64,000 nt of DNA from Uranotaenia lowii. Its lineage: Eukaryota > Arthropoda > Insecta > Diptera > Culicidae. The notes under the pieces are model-generated. The model was not told the DNA's origin. It made no database searches and saw only the letters and a program-made list of their open reading frames with translations. Positions 22,970 to 34,229 of the stretch are shown here, piece by piece; positions within the stretch are counted from its first letter, which is position 1; every line of letters begins with the position of its first letter. The translations under genes were made by a program, and so were the position numbers. Location: positions 425,239,324 through 425,303,323 of the forward strand of contig NC_073692.1 of assembly GCF_029784155.1 (NCBI RefSeq). Direction: 5' to 3'.

Positions 22970-24004
22970 GAAAAAGCTTCTCAGAAATTTCAGACAAAAA
23001 AATCATAAAGCGATGTTTTGTTTACTACATCCGACATTCCGGCATGTTTATTTTGCATTTATCAAGAAATCTGGTGAGATGGAAAAAATTTACAAGAAAA
23101 ATGATTAATTATATATAATTATTATATCAGCTTATCTGATTCCTTACTTCTAATAATTTTATTATTATGAGGACAAGACAAAATAAATGTTATGTAATTG
23201 AATGTTGATGACAATACAAATCGAATGAGTAAAAAATGATAAAATATAAGCTATATGTATGCTAAAAATTGTCAATCCTAGAGACAGTAATTTTTTGTTT
23301 CAATTGTCCAAATTTTTCTTGAATCTATGAAACTGTCTTAAAGAAAAATTCGTCTCGTTGTCTGTGATATGAAAATAGAGAATATTGAATGAGCTTTTGA
23401 GTTACGTGCAAGCTTCTATGGAATATTTCTACTTACTGCAACTTATTGCAAACTAATGATATTTCCGTGTTGGACGAACATTTCTGTTGTTTATTAGGCT
23501 TTGACGTGAAAAGGTGGGATAAATATACGGCTTATAATAAGAGTCTATTATTTGGAATTTCGAATCGACATTCTTGTTAGGGGAAAGGTTTGTCTACTCG
23601 GTTGATGAAGTTCTTGGCTCCATTTATTTTATGATGAAACGGATGTTCTGATAAATAGTCTAAAAACCTTCCACTTGCGAACGGTTTTTGATACCAGCTG
23701 ATATTTATTGTTTGGTTATCTATTTGTGTATGTAACATGCCGAGAAAAGGAATTTTGTGGTCTTCTTCCACTTCGCTTGTACACTGGATTGTAGCCGATT
23801 AATTATATAATTTTTTTTTGTCTTGTCCTCGTAATTTTAAAACAGTTAAAAGTAAGGATTCTTTTATAAGAAATTCTTTTATACTTTTCCCAACTCGCCA
23901 GATTCCTTGATAAAGGCAAATAAACATGCCAAAACGTCGAATGTAGTAAAAAAAAACATCACTTTATGATTTTTGAGACTGAAATCGCCACGAAACTTTT
24001 TCTA
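22970..24004 (-). mobile_element. Penelope-like retroelement relic with inverted terminal repeats
   Basis: Two diverged inverted repeats bracket a reverse-transcriptase fragment: about 22970-23185 and 23811-24004. Each arm has a matching ATGATTTTT...CTGAAAT outer part, a motif of the form GATAAA-GGC-loop-GCC-AAACGTCG, and an inner GAGGACAAGACAAAA / TTTTGTCTTGTCCTC pair followed by diverged ATTCCTTACTT-type sequence. The AAGGC..GCC(G)AAACGTC motif resembles the hammerhead-ribozyme-like core in the terminal repeats of Penelope-like elements. Inverted terminal repeats are also typical of that group. The element is short, diverged and inactive. Confidence 0.75.
23577..23800 (-). pseudogene. Penelope-like reverse transcriptase fragment
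   Basis: A minus-strand frame of 64 codons (23577-23771), extending a little upstream, reads EEDHKIPFLGMLHTQIDN, then SWYQKPFASGRFLDYLSEHP, then KINGAKNFINRV. The order (L/I)PFLD...(W)(Y/F)xKP(T/F)ASxRxLxxxSxHP...K...A..(L/F)xxR is the C-terminal part of Penelope-like reverse transcriptases, just after the catalytic palm. The catalytic palm and the GIY-YIG endonuclease are missing. It sits between the two inverted arms, as expected if the interior was mostly deleted. Confidence 0.8.
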
Positions 24005-24985
24005 AATTAAACAATTTGTTTGAATAATACAAAAAAAATGCAACTCCGCAATGAAATGTTTGTTTTGCGTTGCGAAGTTTCGTTTTGAGAAGGATTGTTT
24101 TTCCTACTGAATGTCGGTACTGTTTTCAGATCAGTGTTGAAAAATGCATCTTTTTGACGTTGTTTTGATTTGGAAGAGAAAAAAAACTTCAATTTGTTCC
24201 TGGTACAAAATAATTATTCTGAAGGGTATTGCCAAAGTTGTGTATGCAACTCGTTGCAAAACTCGATTTTTTCAGCTCTCGATGTGATTATCTAAATTTT
24301 CAAGCTTCGTTGGATACATTGATAACATGTGCTGTAGAAAATCACTTTTTGATACTTGTTGCAGAAATAGCTTTTTTATAACTCCGTTCTAAAATTACGA
24401 AGTTTGGTAAGTTTTTTGATAAATTGCACAGGGCCACAAAATTCACAGTTTTCTGAGGTGCTTATTTGAATTTATTATGATGATATTTTTGAATGTACAA
24501 AGTTAAAAAAAAATAAGAAAATTCTTCACTTCTCTGACAAAACATTAAAATATTTTTAAAAAAATTCAAAGTAAACATTTTTTCAACTTTCTTCAAGATC
24601 CCAATTAATTTAGAATTCAGCGAATAAAATCAAAAAAGTTTACTATTGGTTAACATTTCCCAATACTGTGAAATAAAAGAATTTTAACAAATTTCCAAAG
24701 TGATATTAATTCTAGATATTTTTGAAAGCTAAAATCAAATCGTATGGAAGACTTCAACCAATTTGTTATTTGAAATAAAATCTTTTTTTTTTTTTCAATT
24801 ACAAAAAAAACTGACGAATTGTACTTTCTTTGATCATGCAACATCACCATCATTATCAAAATATTATTTCAAAATCTAATAAAGTATAAAAACAATTTTC
24901 GAACCAGCTTTCTTAAACCTTGTAGATTTGTTAGTAAATCAGTTATCAATGATTGATTAAATTCAAAACTAAATCATTTTTTATC
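24005..24985. other. unassigned AT-rich DNA
   Basis: No supported gene; short frames only, with long A/T runs. No repeat identified. Confidence 0.4.
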
Positions 24986-24989
24986 TTTT

Positions 24990-25168
24990 TTAAAAAAAAA
25001 AAAAAGACAAACACCGTCTTAGCCAATTAAGTCTTTACAGTCTGAATAAATGAATGTACAACTTAGGATTAACATTCAACGCCCAGTACTGAGATGGGAA
25101 TCAAACCCATGCCATCAGTGGACCAGTGATTACCGTCTTACCACGCTAACAACTCGACCACCAAAACG
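24990..25168 (-). mobile_element. tRNA-derived SINE
   Basis: On the minus strand this starts with a tRNA-like head: TGGTCGAGTTGTTAGCGTGG as the A-box region and GGGTTTGATTCCC as the B box, ~55 bases apart with an extra arm. A short body follows and ends GGCTAAGACGGTGTTTGTC plus a T run (the A run at 25002-25015 reads as T on the minus strand, a pol III terminator-like tail). The head resembles a class II tRNA (Leu/Ser type). SINEs of this form depend on a partner LINE for mobility. Confidence 0.75.
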
Positions 25169-25514
25169 TACACTTCATATTATCAAAGCGAGGGATAATT
25201 GACTAAATTTAACAAAAGATTCGGGTTCAATACGTCAAAATCTACCAAATCAATAACTGAAAAATAGTCTCAAAGAATTTATCTTTTGCATCTTCATCTT
25301 GATTTATGAAGAGTTAAATCACCGTTTGTTATGCTTGTTAACTGAATCTAATGATCTTATCGTTAAAAGTTATTCTTTGAATAAGGACATTTAAAAATCA
25401 TTTTAATTTTCAAATAAATTTACGGTGTTTTAAAGACGAACTGATGAAGCTTTTTGGAATATATTTAAGTTTACCTTTTGTATTTAGTATTTAGTTTAGT
25501 TTTTTTTGGAATAC

Positions 25515-25680
25515 ATAATACGAAGCCATGGGGTCCGGGTATGATGTACGCGTTACATTTTGATTTGTAAAAACTTAATAATAATCTAATAGAAAGCATG
25601 TGAGTACATACTTAGGCAGAAACTGCGGTGAATTCATGCACCCATGGTAGATAACCAACATACATACATACAAACATATA
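25515..25680 (-). repeat. dispersed repeat, copy 1 (second copy at 49565)
   Basis: Read on the minus strand, this segment matches the plus strand at about 49565-49760. Shared blocks in order are TTGGTTATC, CCGCAGTTTC, TAAGTATGT..TCACATGC, and CATACCCGGACC.CATGGC. Both copies have a (CATA)n-type microsatellite beside the first block. A noncoding transposon fragment is likely; its class is unknown. Confidence 0.7.
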
Positions 25681-25689
25681 TTTAATAAT

Positions 25690-26780
25690 CTGACATTGTT
25701 TTTCAACTATGCATTTTTGTGTTCTGCGAACTAGGCTTAGAAGCCTGTAAATCTGAATTTTTGATAACTTTTGTAGCCTTTGATTTTGATAACTGGAAGA
25801 ATTTGAATTTAAAAAGAAATTTAATCTCTGACTTTGATCACTGACATCTTTGAAAAAAAATTTTTTTTCTTTATCCAATTCAATTCAATCATCATTTATG
25901 TGATTTTTATAAATTCTCTTAAAATAAAAGTTGAATTTTTCCTCCCCATAGAAAATTCACAATTCAAATCGTGGTTAAATAATATTTTTAATTGAAGATG
26001 AAATTGATAATTCCTTCAACACTGAAATTGAAAATTAAGTAATGAAATGTTCTAATGTTCCTCCCACTTCTAAAGATGCGGATGTGGTGGAGGAAGGATC
26101 CACATGGGCTTTAGGAACTATATTAAAAAAAATGTCAATTAATAAAATTAACTTGAATTTTCATTTTGATTAACAATTTTCAATCACGGTTAATCACTGA
26201 CCTGATCTGAAATTTACTTATTTCGGATTAATTTTTTTAACATCTGTTGTTATATTATTTGTATTATTTTTCTAAGTACTTATTCTCATGCCAAAAGCTA
26301 TGGATTCTGAATTTGTTCGAAATTTTAATTCACATTTGATTTCAGTATTTCGAATATATTGACTTAATATACCTTGTTCAGAATAAGAATCACCATTTTA
26401 AATTATTTATGAATAACTTACCGGAAATATCATTGATTTTATGTATTTTAGGTTTTGTTTTAATTTCCAGCTTAATTTGAATTTTTGAACAACCACCACT
26501 TTTCTAGTAGGGAGGTGTTAGATTCGAACTGAGGTCGAACGATTAAAAAATAAAGTGGTATGTTAAAGTCTTCAAATGTAAAAAAAAAGTATGGCTCTGA
26601 AAGGAAAATAATTAAACCCCTCAGCTTTTTTATCTGTTTTTTTATTTTTTAGATATTATTCTTTTAATTATCGTATGCATGATAATTTTAATTTAAGGTT
26701 GGTGCAAAACATTCGCATGATAATTATTGGTAGTTTGATTTTCTGCTAAATCTTTAAAAAGCAATTAGTAAGACTTATGT
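25690..26780. other. unassigned AT-rich DNA
   Basis: No gene recognised. A plus-strand piece near 26515-26545 (GATTCGAACTGAGGTCGAAC) is vaguely tRNA-like but lacks the rest of a cloverleaf. Otherwise unstructured. Confidence 0.4.
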
Positions 26781-26787
26781 TATTTAA

Positions 26788-27506
26788 GGAGGGAGTAGGG
26801 TCTAACGGGTAAAAACAAACACCATTTTCACGATTTTTTTTAGAGCTATCGTTCAAACAAATGTATTCAAATTTTTTGCATTATACAAAGCATTGTTAAA
26901 AGAACAGTAATTCTTTCGTAGAAAAATATTGAAAAATGAGCCGGTGACGGAGCACTTCGAGGATGCCTTTTAGAAAACAGGATATGCGGTGGACACTGTA
27001 TCTCAACACAGAATCATCTGAAGTGAAAAAATCAGAGCAAAATATTTTTAATAGATGTTTTTCTGGACCTCATCGATTTTATTAAACTTAAAAAAAAAAT
27101 TATTAAATTTTTGTGGCTGTTTGAATTTAAAACTACGATTTTTCACGAAAAAATCCGCCATTTTTTATCTGTAAAATCTCCCTAAAGTAAAAAAAAAAGA
27201 ACATCGTTGGGGTTTGGTATTTTATATGTAGAAAATATGTTCCAAATTTGAAAAGAATCGGTTAATTAGTTTTCAAATGACGATGTTCACTGACATTAAA
27301 AATGTGCTTTCGAGAAAAACTCGTTTGAAGTCTCTGCTCTAAAAATGATGCAGTATAAGATAAGAGGAGATAAAGGCCTTTAACTTCTACAGTTTCGCTT
27401 CGATTGGCTTGAAAATTTGACACATCATTCTTGAAATGTTTTACAATGAAAAAATAAAAAATATGAAAAAATCGATTTTTTGAAAGTATTAGACCCTACT
27501 CCCCCC
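26788..27506. mobile_element. TTAA-flanked MITE (719 bp), piggyBac-type
   Basis: The ends are inverted: the left reads GGAGGGAGTAGGGTCTAA and the right, reversed, reads GGGGGGAGTAGGGTCTAA. Both are directly flanked by TTAA (26784-26787 and 27507-27510), the target site used by piggyBac transposases. There is no transposase frame inside, so this is a non-autonomous MITE. Confidence 0.85.
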
Positions 27507-27926
27507 TTAATCGAATTGCTAAAATTTAAGTTGAATTTACAAAATTGCGTACAAATTGTACTGCACCATACGCAAAGTTGTTGAATGACAAAGATATTTC
27601 CAAAAGTGAATAGGTCACTCGATACTACCATCAAGGTCCCTTGACATCTGCCATTCACATAAGCTGCAGTAAGTCCCATTAGCTTGAAGTGCATCTTGTA
27701 ACTGATCCGGTTCTCGCATCTCTACGATTCTTTTGTTTGAACTGGCTCATGCAATTAGTCATTTCGCCTAAACGACACACTTTTGCTAAGCTTCACGTGA
27801 CATTGTAATTTGCGTACATTCTGTTGCAATCCAAAGCCAGAGAGAGAGAAAGACAGACATAAATATCTAGCCCGAATGAATTCATCAGGCTCCGGTCTAA
27901 CTGTAGAGGCCTAAGAATCGAACTGC

Positions 27927-27972
27927 ATCCATCTAAAACAGCAACAATGCTTAGCTTAGCTTAGCTTAGCTT
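27927..27972. repeat. 29-bp direct repeat plus TTAGC microsatellite (pairs with 29807)
   Basis: A 29-base segment starting ATCCATCTAAAACAGCAAC at 27927-27955 recurs exactly at 29807-29835. Here it runs into about four copies of TTAGC; at the right copy it continues into AACAAAAAGTGC. The pair bounds a ~1.85-kb interval and looks like a long target-site duplication or a local duplication. Confidence 0.85.
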
Positions 27973-28087
27973 GATTAACTACTCACATCCACCTTAAACC
28001 GTAAAACCCGAAATGCATGGTTGAAGAAAATGTATACATGACTTGTTCCAAAATCAAATTATGATAACAATCATTTCGAGTTCCACG

Positions 28088-28165
28088 ATCGCTGGCGTGG
28101 CTCAGTAGAACAAGTTCCACATCGCCAATGGTTGCTACTCCGTGATTGACCGAGGCCATCAATTT
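28088..28165 (+). mobile_element. possible pol III SINE head
   Basis: The segment contains GGCGTGGCTCAGTAGAACAAG, which is A-box-like, followed ~25 bases later by GGTTGCTACTCC, a weak B box, and then GTGATTGACCGAGGCCATCA. The layout suggests the 5' head of a tRNA-related SINE. The B box departs from GGTTCRANNCC, so confidence is modest. Confidence 0.35.
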
Positions 28166-29050
28166 TATTCAGAGGTCAAATGAATGGTGCTTGGGATTAG
28201 CAGCTCATTCACACTGCACAAAACTGATGCTCTCTCTTTAAACGTCAATAACGGCGCCGGCCACGTCCTAGTAGTCAATGGATAGGTTGGAGGAAAGAGA
28301 AAGGATGAAAGATCTAATTTGTGCTTTAGGACCGAGGTCACCTCTGCATCCTAGCAAAATAATTTTGGTTGGGAGAGGGGTTAAAGGAATCGGTTGGGAG
28401 ACACTTTTGACTAGTGTTACGGTGAACAATAAATTTTGTTTTCCTGACTCATAAAGTTTCTATAGAAAGCTTTCAGTTCATTAGCGGGCATGAGTATGTT
28501 AGGTTAAATGGTGATAAAAAAAAAAGTAAACGGCTATTACCAAGTATAAACATTAATTTTTAAAAATAATTTTTTTATATAGTCTCTTAATCCAATGGCA
28601 TATCAAGTTGACGTCTAACCGATTTTTTTATTTGAGAGCTCTCTATGAAAATCCTAATTTGAATTGCAACAAGTTAAGCGATGATGAATGAACATGAAAA
28701 AAATATCAGTATAAAAAAAAGCTCGGCAAATGTCTGAAAAGTGCATGCTCAAAAAAGCATGTTATTAAATTATTAAGAGCTGAATCTGAACCCCGAGGAC
28801 ATAGCGCCAGCCTTTCTGTTTCTACCAAAATTTAGAAAAATAGTGTGTTTAAAATAAAAAAAAAATTCACAAGAAAAAGCCTTTCGAACAGTTTATTCAG
28901 AAGCATGAAGCTATCACTAAAAAGATTGTGTACACCATTGTATACATCTAGCAAGTGGCAGAATCTTAGGAAAATGGAAACAAATGCTGAAAATTCACTT
29001 TGCTGATATTCAACAATTGATCAAAATTGATAAAAAAAAGTTACATTCAA

Positions 29051-29486
29051 GGATTGAAACGGCTTCGTCAGTCATTTGTGGGAACAAAAACGAGTTATTT
29101 TTATTATTTTTCAAACGTTTCGGCTATCCATTGTAGTCCTCCTCAGTGGGTAATAATTATCAGGTTCGTCTTTAGTCTAATCCCTGTTGTGATTAAATAT
29201 TGTAGTGCGATTTTATCTGTGAATATGCGACGAAAATTGAACTGCAACGCTTAACTATTAGATAAACAATTTATCTAATGGTGAAGCGTTGCGGTTCAAT
29301 CCCCGACGCATATTCACAGATAAAATTCGCACTACAATAATTAATCACAACAAAAATTAGACCAAAGACGAACCTCACGATTATTACCTATTGGAGAAGG
29401 CAACAACAAATTGCCGAAACGTTTGGACAATAATAAAAATAACTCGTTTTCACTCTCACAAATAACTGACAAAGCAGTTTCAATCC
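29051..29486. mobile_element. 436-bp palindrome, Penelope-like terminal repeats tail to tail
   Basis: Two ~216-base arms (29051-29266 and 29270-29486) are reverse complements with few mismatches, around a three-base centre. Each arm carries a motif ending GCCGAAACGTTTG (reversed at 29112-29150; forward at 29388-29426, as GAGAAGGCAACAACAAATTGCC then GAAACGTTTGG). The pattern GGC-loop-GCC-GAAACGTTTGG is the same hammerhead-like module seen in Penelope-like terminal repeats. No RT fragment is next to it. Confidence 0.7.
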
Positions 29487-29806
29487 CCAAAAATTAAGAA
29501 TCATCCAGTCGAAAAACAACATCAAATTTACATTCAGGTAAAAAATAATGAAACAAAATACTTATCTTAATAAAAATCGGAGACCCCATCGCAAAATAAC
29601 ATAAATGTTGAGGAAAATAAGTCCATGGTCTTCCCGGAGGGCGTAGTGCTAGACCTTCCTCTTCCTTCATATCGACCAAAGAACAATCATTTTTTTGTAT
29701 ATTTTGAAACTTTAAGCACTCGGCATTCGACTTCCACTTGTTCACTTGCTTCTTTAGTTGATAGATTTTTCTTATAATTCAATTTTCACTATTTGAAGAC
29801 TTATAA

Positions 29807-29835
29807 ATCCATCTAAAACAGCAACAATGCTTAGC
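29807..29835. repeat. right copy of the 29-bp direct repeat
   Basis: Exact repeat of 27927-27955. If it is a target duplication, the uninterrupted ancestral site would read from the 27900 flank straight into AACAAAAAGTGCAAC here. Confidence 0.85.
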
Positions 29836-31080
29836 AACAAAAAGTGCAACATAGTGTAGGTATCCAATAGAATAGACGGAGGATGTACACAAAAACTAAA
29901 CGATTCCATTCGGCCGAATAAAAGCTTCTCGCTGACTTCTCCGCTTCAGGGCTGCAATTATTGAACAGACGAATTATTCCAATTGTTCCAGAGCCGGGCG
30001 TATGGAATTGCCATAACGAGAATATGGTTGACATACAGCAGAGGATGCCGATCCACAACAATAAGCATGGCCCAAGTCTCATTCATTTGCCATCGAGCGC
30101 CAGCCAGTCAGCGTGAGTCTTAATGAAGCATAATAACGCGTGCATAACACACACGCAATCGACAACAACGACGACGACGCGCATTATGTTGTTGCTGGTA
30201 TACAGATTATGCTCGCCTACGACACGAACATGACACGGCTTGTTTGGCGGGGATCAACGTTCAGTTCATTCAAAAACGCATCCCAGATCCGTCAGAATGG
30301 GGCGATGAAATTGAAAAAAAAAAAAATAGAATCCACCATGGCATGGGCGCTATCTGATGTGTAATTTGTTCTGTTTTGTGTCCGCTAAACGATTGTGGCG
30401 CAGTCTTTTATATTCTGTATGTTTTGTATAATTTTCCAACCGTGTTACTGATTGAAATCATCGCTTGATGGATGGAGTCTAGTCTGAGTTGAGCCGAGTT
30501 GTCTAGGAGCGAATGGGAGATAGTGCAGGATCTACCGTTGTTGCGAACCATTTCCGGTTGCTTGAATTAGATAGGTAAGCGTTCGGGGTAATTTAATTCG
30601 TCTAGTAATTCAAACTGATGACTATCTCTGAGCCAAACAAGGGTGACCCGAACTCGTGTTCTTTCGCTGTTCGGGTACCTACTTTAAATTGTCAAATTAT
30701 GTTACAGTTCCCAAAAGCACACTTTTCGTGGATTAGAAACAGATTAAAAATATGGACGATCAGATAAGAAAGTTTATTAAGAAGAATCGTTCCATGGAAA
30801 AATACAAACGCTTATTTGCTTATTTGGAAGAATTTCCAACTCCACTTTCAAAATTTCCTAAAAGTCCGTTTAGCTCCAGTTTTTTTCTTGCGTTTTTTTA
30901 AAACAATAAATTTATATAAAAAAGGTGTTCATTGTACCATCTTGGGAAAATTGGACGATTAACTCATTTAGGACCGCGGTAAAATCTTAGCCAAAAACAC
31001 TAAGTTTCGGCATTCTTTATTCGATTCAGCGCTAATTACATCTGGTTATGTATCTAAAGTTGCACTTAATTATTACACTG
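29836..31080. other. noncoding; a less AT-rich, possibly regulatory block at 29930-30560
   Basis: No supported protein gene. The block 29930-30560 is less AT-rich than its surroundings, lacks recognisable transposon motifs and contains CGACAACAACGACGACGACG-type trinucleotide runs. It could be unique regulatory DNA or a decayed exon, but nothing in it decides between these. Confidence 0.35.
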
Positions 31081-31084
31081 CATT

Positions 31085-31225
31085 CTCGATACTTATTTAC
31101 TTACATACTTACTTTCTAACTTACTTACTTATAAATTTACTCATTTTTTACTTACCAAGTTTCTTACAGACATACTTATTTACTTACTAGATGACTTACT
31201 CACTTTCTTACTAACTTACATACTT
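31085..31225. repeat. degenerate ACTT/ACTTATTT tetranucleotide repeat
   Basis: A run of imperfect TTAC/ACTT units (ACTTATTTACTTACATACTT and similar) spans about 140 bases with frequent interruptions. It is an old microsatellite. Confidence 0.8.
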
Positions 31226-31229
31226 ACTT

Positions 31230-33000
31230 CAATCGAATCTAGTCCCATTTCTGCAACCTTTTGCAATCGATTTGAAAATTCAATTCATTGGTATTTTCAA
31301 GGGAGTAACTAAATAGTGCAGAGTGATTAAATTGAGAATTTCTTCTCAAGCTCAAAGCTGCATTATGTTTTTAAACGAAATAATCATAGATAATACAGCT
31401 TCATATTTTTTTTTTTAAATAATGTCTACTGTGTTGGCAATTATTTTGAAAGTTTATTCGAAAAATATTCAAATGGAATTTTTTTTTTCGAAAATCATTC
31501 AATTTTTCCCAAAATTTTTGATTACAAATCCTTTTTATTTTTGAAGTATTTTTGATACATCAAAGCATGAATATAGAAAATGATACTTTTTAAAAGGAAT
31601 AATTACACTAGTTTACAGCATTTCAAACAAAGTTTATTTATTTACATAGTATTCCGTCCCACGACATAACTTGACGAACATAATTCCTAAAATTTACTCG
31701 GTCCATGCCCAAGTAACACAGATCAAGCTAACTAGCATTTAGATGTTTTATTATGGTTTTATTATGGTTTTTTTGTGCAGCTCGTTTTATGACGGTTTAA
31801 TTTAGGTCATACAAAATGCTTATATTTTTGAATCGACCATCTGTTTCCAGATAGTTATGAAAACGCTCATAAATCTTTCATTAAACATACTGTTTTAGTT
31901 ATTCAGAAAGAGTTAGGAATGCTTTGTTTAAACTATAATCAAACACAAGCTTCCACGCTTTCTTTTGCATGTTCTATAATAGCACTCAGTGCTTGATGAT
32001 TAAATCGCCATAAAACTTAGTGACAGTTCTCGATCAAGATGTCAAAACAGGACACGCTCAGTTTAGATAGCACATATTTGAATGGGAATTCCCATTTTTA
32101 CACATTTTTGATAAGTTCTGTGTGTTGATTTTGAGTTAAAATAATAAAAAATTATAAAAATTTATGAAAACTTCGAATTACCGAAAGTGGAATGAATAAC
32201 TCTACAACATGAGTATTAAGCAGTGATTGAAATCCTCACCAATTTTCTCACCTGAGGCTCTCAAAATACATGCTTTGAGGCCTCGCATAACAATACAGCA
32301 GACGATACATATACATTCATTCAAACCTCCCCCCATGAGGAGGATCTGCTCTGAGAGACACTATTCGTATGCTGCCACGAACGAACTCTCTCAACATTCG
32401 GTTGCCACATGATGCATGAAGAAGACGAGGCACACATACTCATTTACGTTATTGAATTTGATGGACTCAAGCCGATAGCTGTCGTTGAGGAGAACATCTT
32501 CAACCTCGCCGCAAAGGTTGAGACAACAACGACAACAACCGAATTTATTGCATTGCATAGGCCCGCAACGTATGGAGCAAGGAGGGGGGAGGAAAAAGAA
32601 ACGAAAACACTAGCTGCCTGCGTGCGGTTGCTGTGCAATAATAGCAACAGCAGAAAAACCTCGGGTATTCTATCCACACTGAACCAAATTGGGCTATAAA
32701 ATGTATAGGCTCATTTCAATAATTGTTATGATTTCGTTGTCTGATAAATACTAATGATAAATTCTATACAAGATATCACGAAATCCAATACTTTCTACCA
32801 GTTCGTCGATATCCGACAGTATCCAGTAAAAGATACTAGAAATTCCAATGAATCTTATATACTAGTAGCATTTTTTTAAATGTATAGGAAAATCCAGTAG
32901 CTTTGTTCGTTTAGTTTTCGGTACTTGTTCAGACTTGGAGGAAGTAAGCCTATAGCTGCCGGTAAACATAAAATGCAGAAAAATAAAACGGTTATGTGTT
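31230..33000. other. unassigned DNA
   Basis: No convincing gene. A 96-codon frame at 32409-32699 begins at an ATG but has a TTTTTT-coding ACA/ACG repeat and no domain. 32240-32690 is somewhat GC-richer and may be transposon or regulatory sequence. Confidence 0.35.
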
Positions 33001-33039
33001 TTTGAGCCCATTAGTTTATACATCTGGTTGGTGCGAAAT

Positions 33040-33790
33040 CAAAAAATCTTTTGGCAGCGAAGAATCGAACAACAACGGATAAAAAAATACACTCCAGAAT
33101 GTTTTGAGCATGTAAGTAAACATAAATTCTAAATCATATAAAAATATCTTTTTTATTGATTTCTTTTTTCAGCTTTCATCTGATTCAAACGGAAGCATTG
33201 TAAATTGAAATTTGACCTCTGCTCAGAGTAACTTGTGGGCGCAAGACTTTGATCAGGCGAATGCTCAAAAGGTTCATCGTACATCAACAGCAAGGAGAAT
33301 AATTAAGCTACAAATTCAGTATGTACATAGTTTGATACCAGTGTTCCTTCATTCAACCACAGAGAAAATCAACTCCTGGCGAGATTTGGTTCTTTGAATG
33401 AACTTCCAGACTTGTACCGCGTTTACGGAAAGTCTTAGAGCGGTAAGTTTAGAATATAAACATGCATACATCTTCAACGAGTGGTGATTTTGTAATTAAT
33501 TTTGATTTCAGATGATCACATAAAAACAGAGTACGAGTTGGCGGGGAAATCCTCATCAATAGAACGGCTGAAAATAAGAACCGAATCCGGAAAATGCTCC
33601 AATCTACATGGTACAATTGATTTCAACGGAAATTTTTCTTTGACGTTCAGAGGCCAGAGATGGATGTACTGTTTTAGACGGGATAAATCCAGTAACAATA
33701 AATGTTTAATAAATAATCTCAATGATGTTTTTTTTTGTTTACGCTCTAGTGAAAAAAAACATAAAATTTAAGAACAAATTGAACTACGAC
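33040..33790 (+). other. possible three-exon transcript of unknown function
   Basis: Splice signals fall in a consistent order: GAGCAT|GTAAGT at 33113, a pyrimidine tract with TTTTTTCAG ending at 33171, GAGCG|GTAAGT at 33441, and TTGATTTCAG ending at 33510. The last exon has an open frame (33511-33771) containing GTIDFNGNFSLTFRGQRWMY and several cysteines. The middle exon has no single frame that joins cleanly across both introns. A small gene, a decayed gene and a long noncoding RNA are all possible. I recognise no family. Confidence 0.25.
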
Positions 33791-34229
33791 ATATTTTATT
33801 GAATCTATGTACTATTCATTTTACTTCTTTTAATAATAAATTATATTATCTTGGGGCACTTCAAAATTCATTAAAATTTCCTATAAAATTAATCAACCTT
33901 ATTTCGATCGTCTATTAGTAAAAAGTATTGGATTTTCCTTTAATGCAAAAACACTAAAATTCCCAATAAACCTTATAGCCCGATTTCGTTCAGTGCAGGC
34001 ACAAACGAGGAGACTCAGGTTTGCTGTGCCTTTTGAATACGGTTCCCTCAAGAATGTAACAGGAGATGAGTGAGAGCCATTCGTTTGGTTTTTTGTATTC
34101 GCTTCCTCGCTCAAATGTATATTGCTTCGTGAAGGCGGGGTTTTCGCTGCCTCAAAGCAACCTTTGCTTCCGAGTAAAGCGTTGAGCGAGAGAAGGTTGA
34201 TCGATTAATTCTCATCCAAATACAACCAC

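Noticed and set aside
25085..25168. Functional tRNA gene (also considered at 2313 and 49925)
   Set aside because: A and B boxes are present but no clean acceptor stem, and SINE-like bodies or tails follow.
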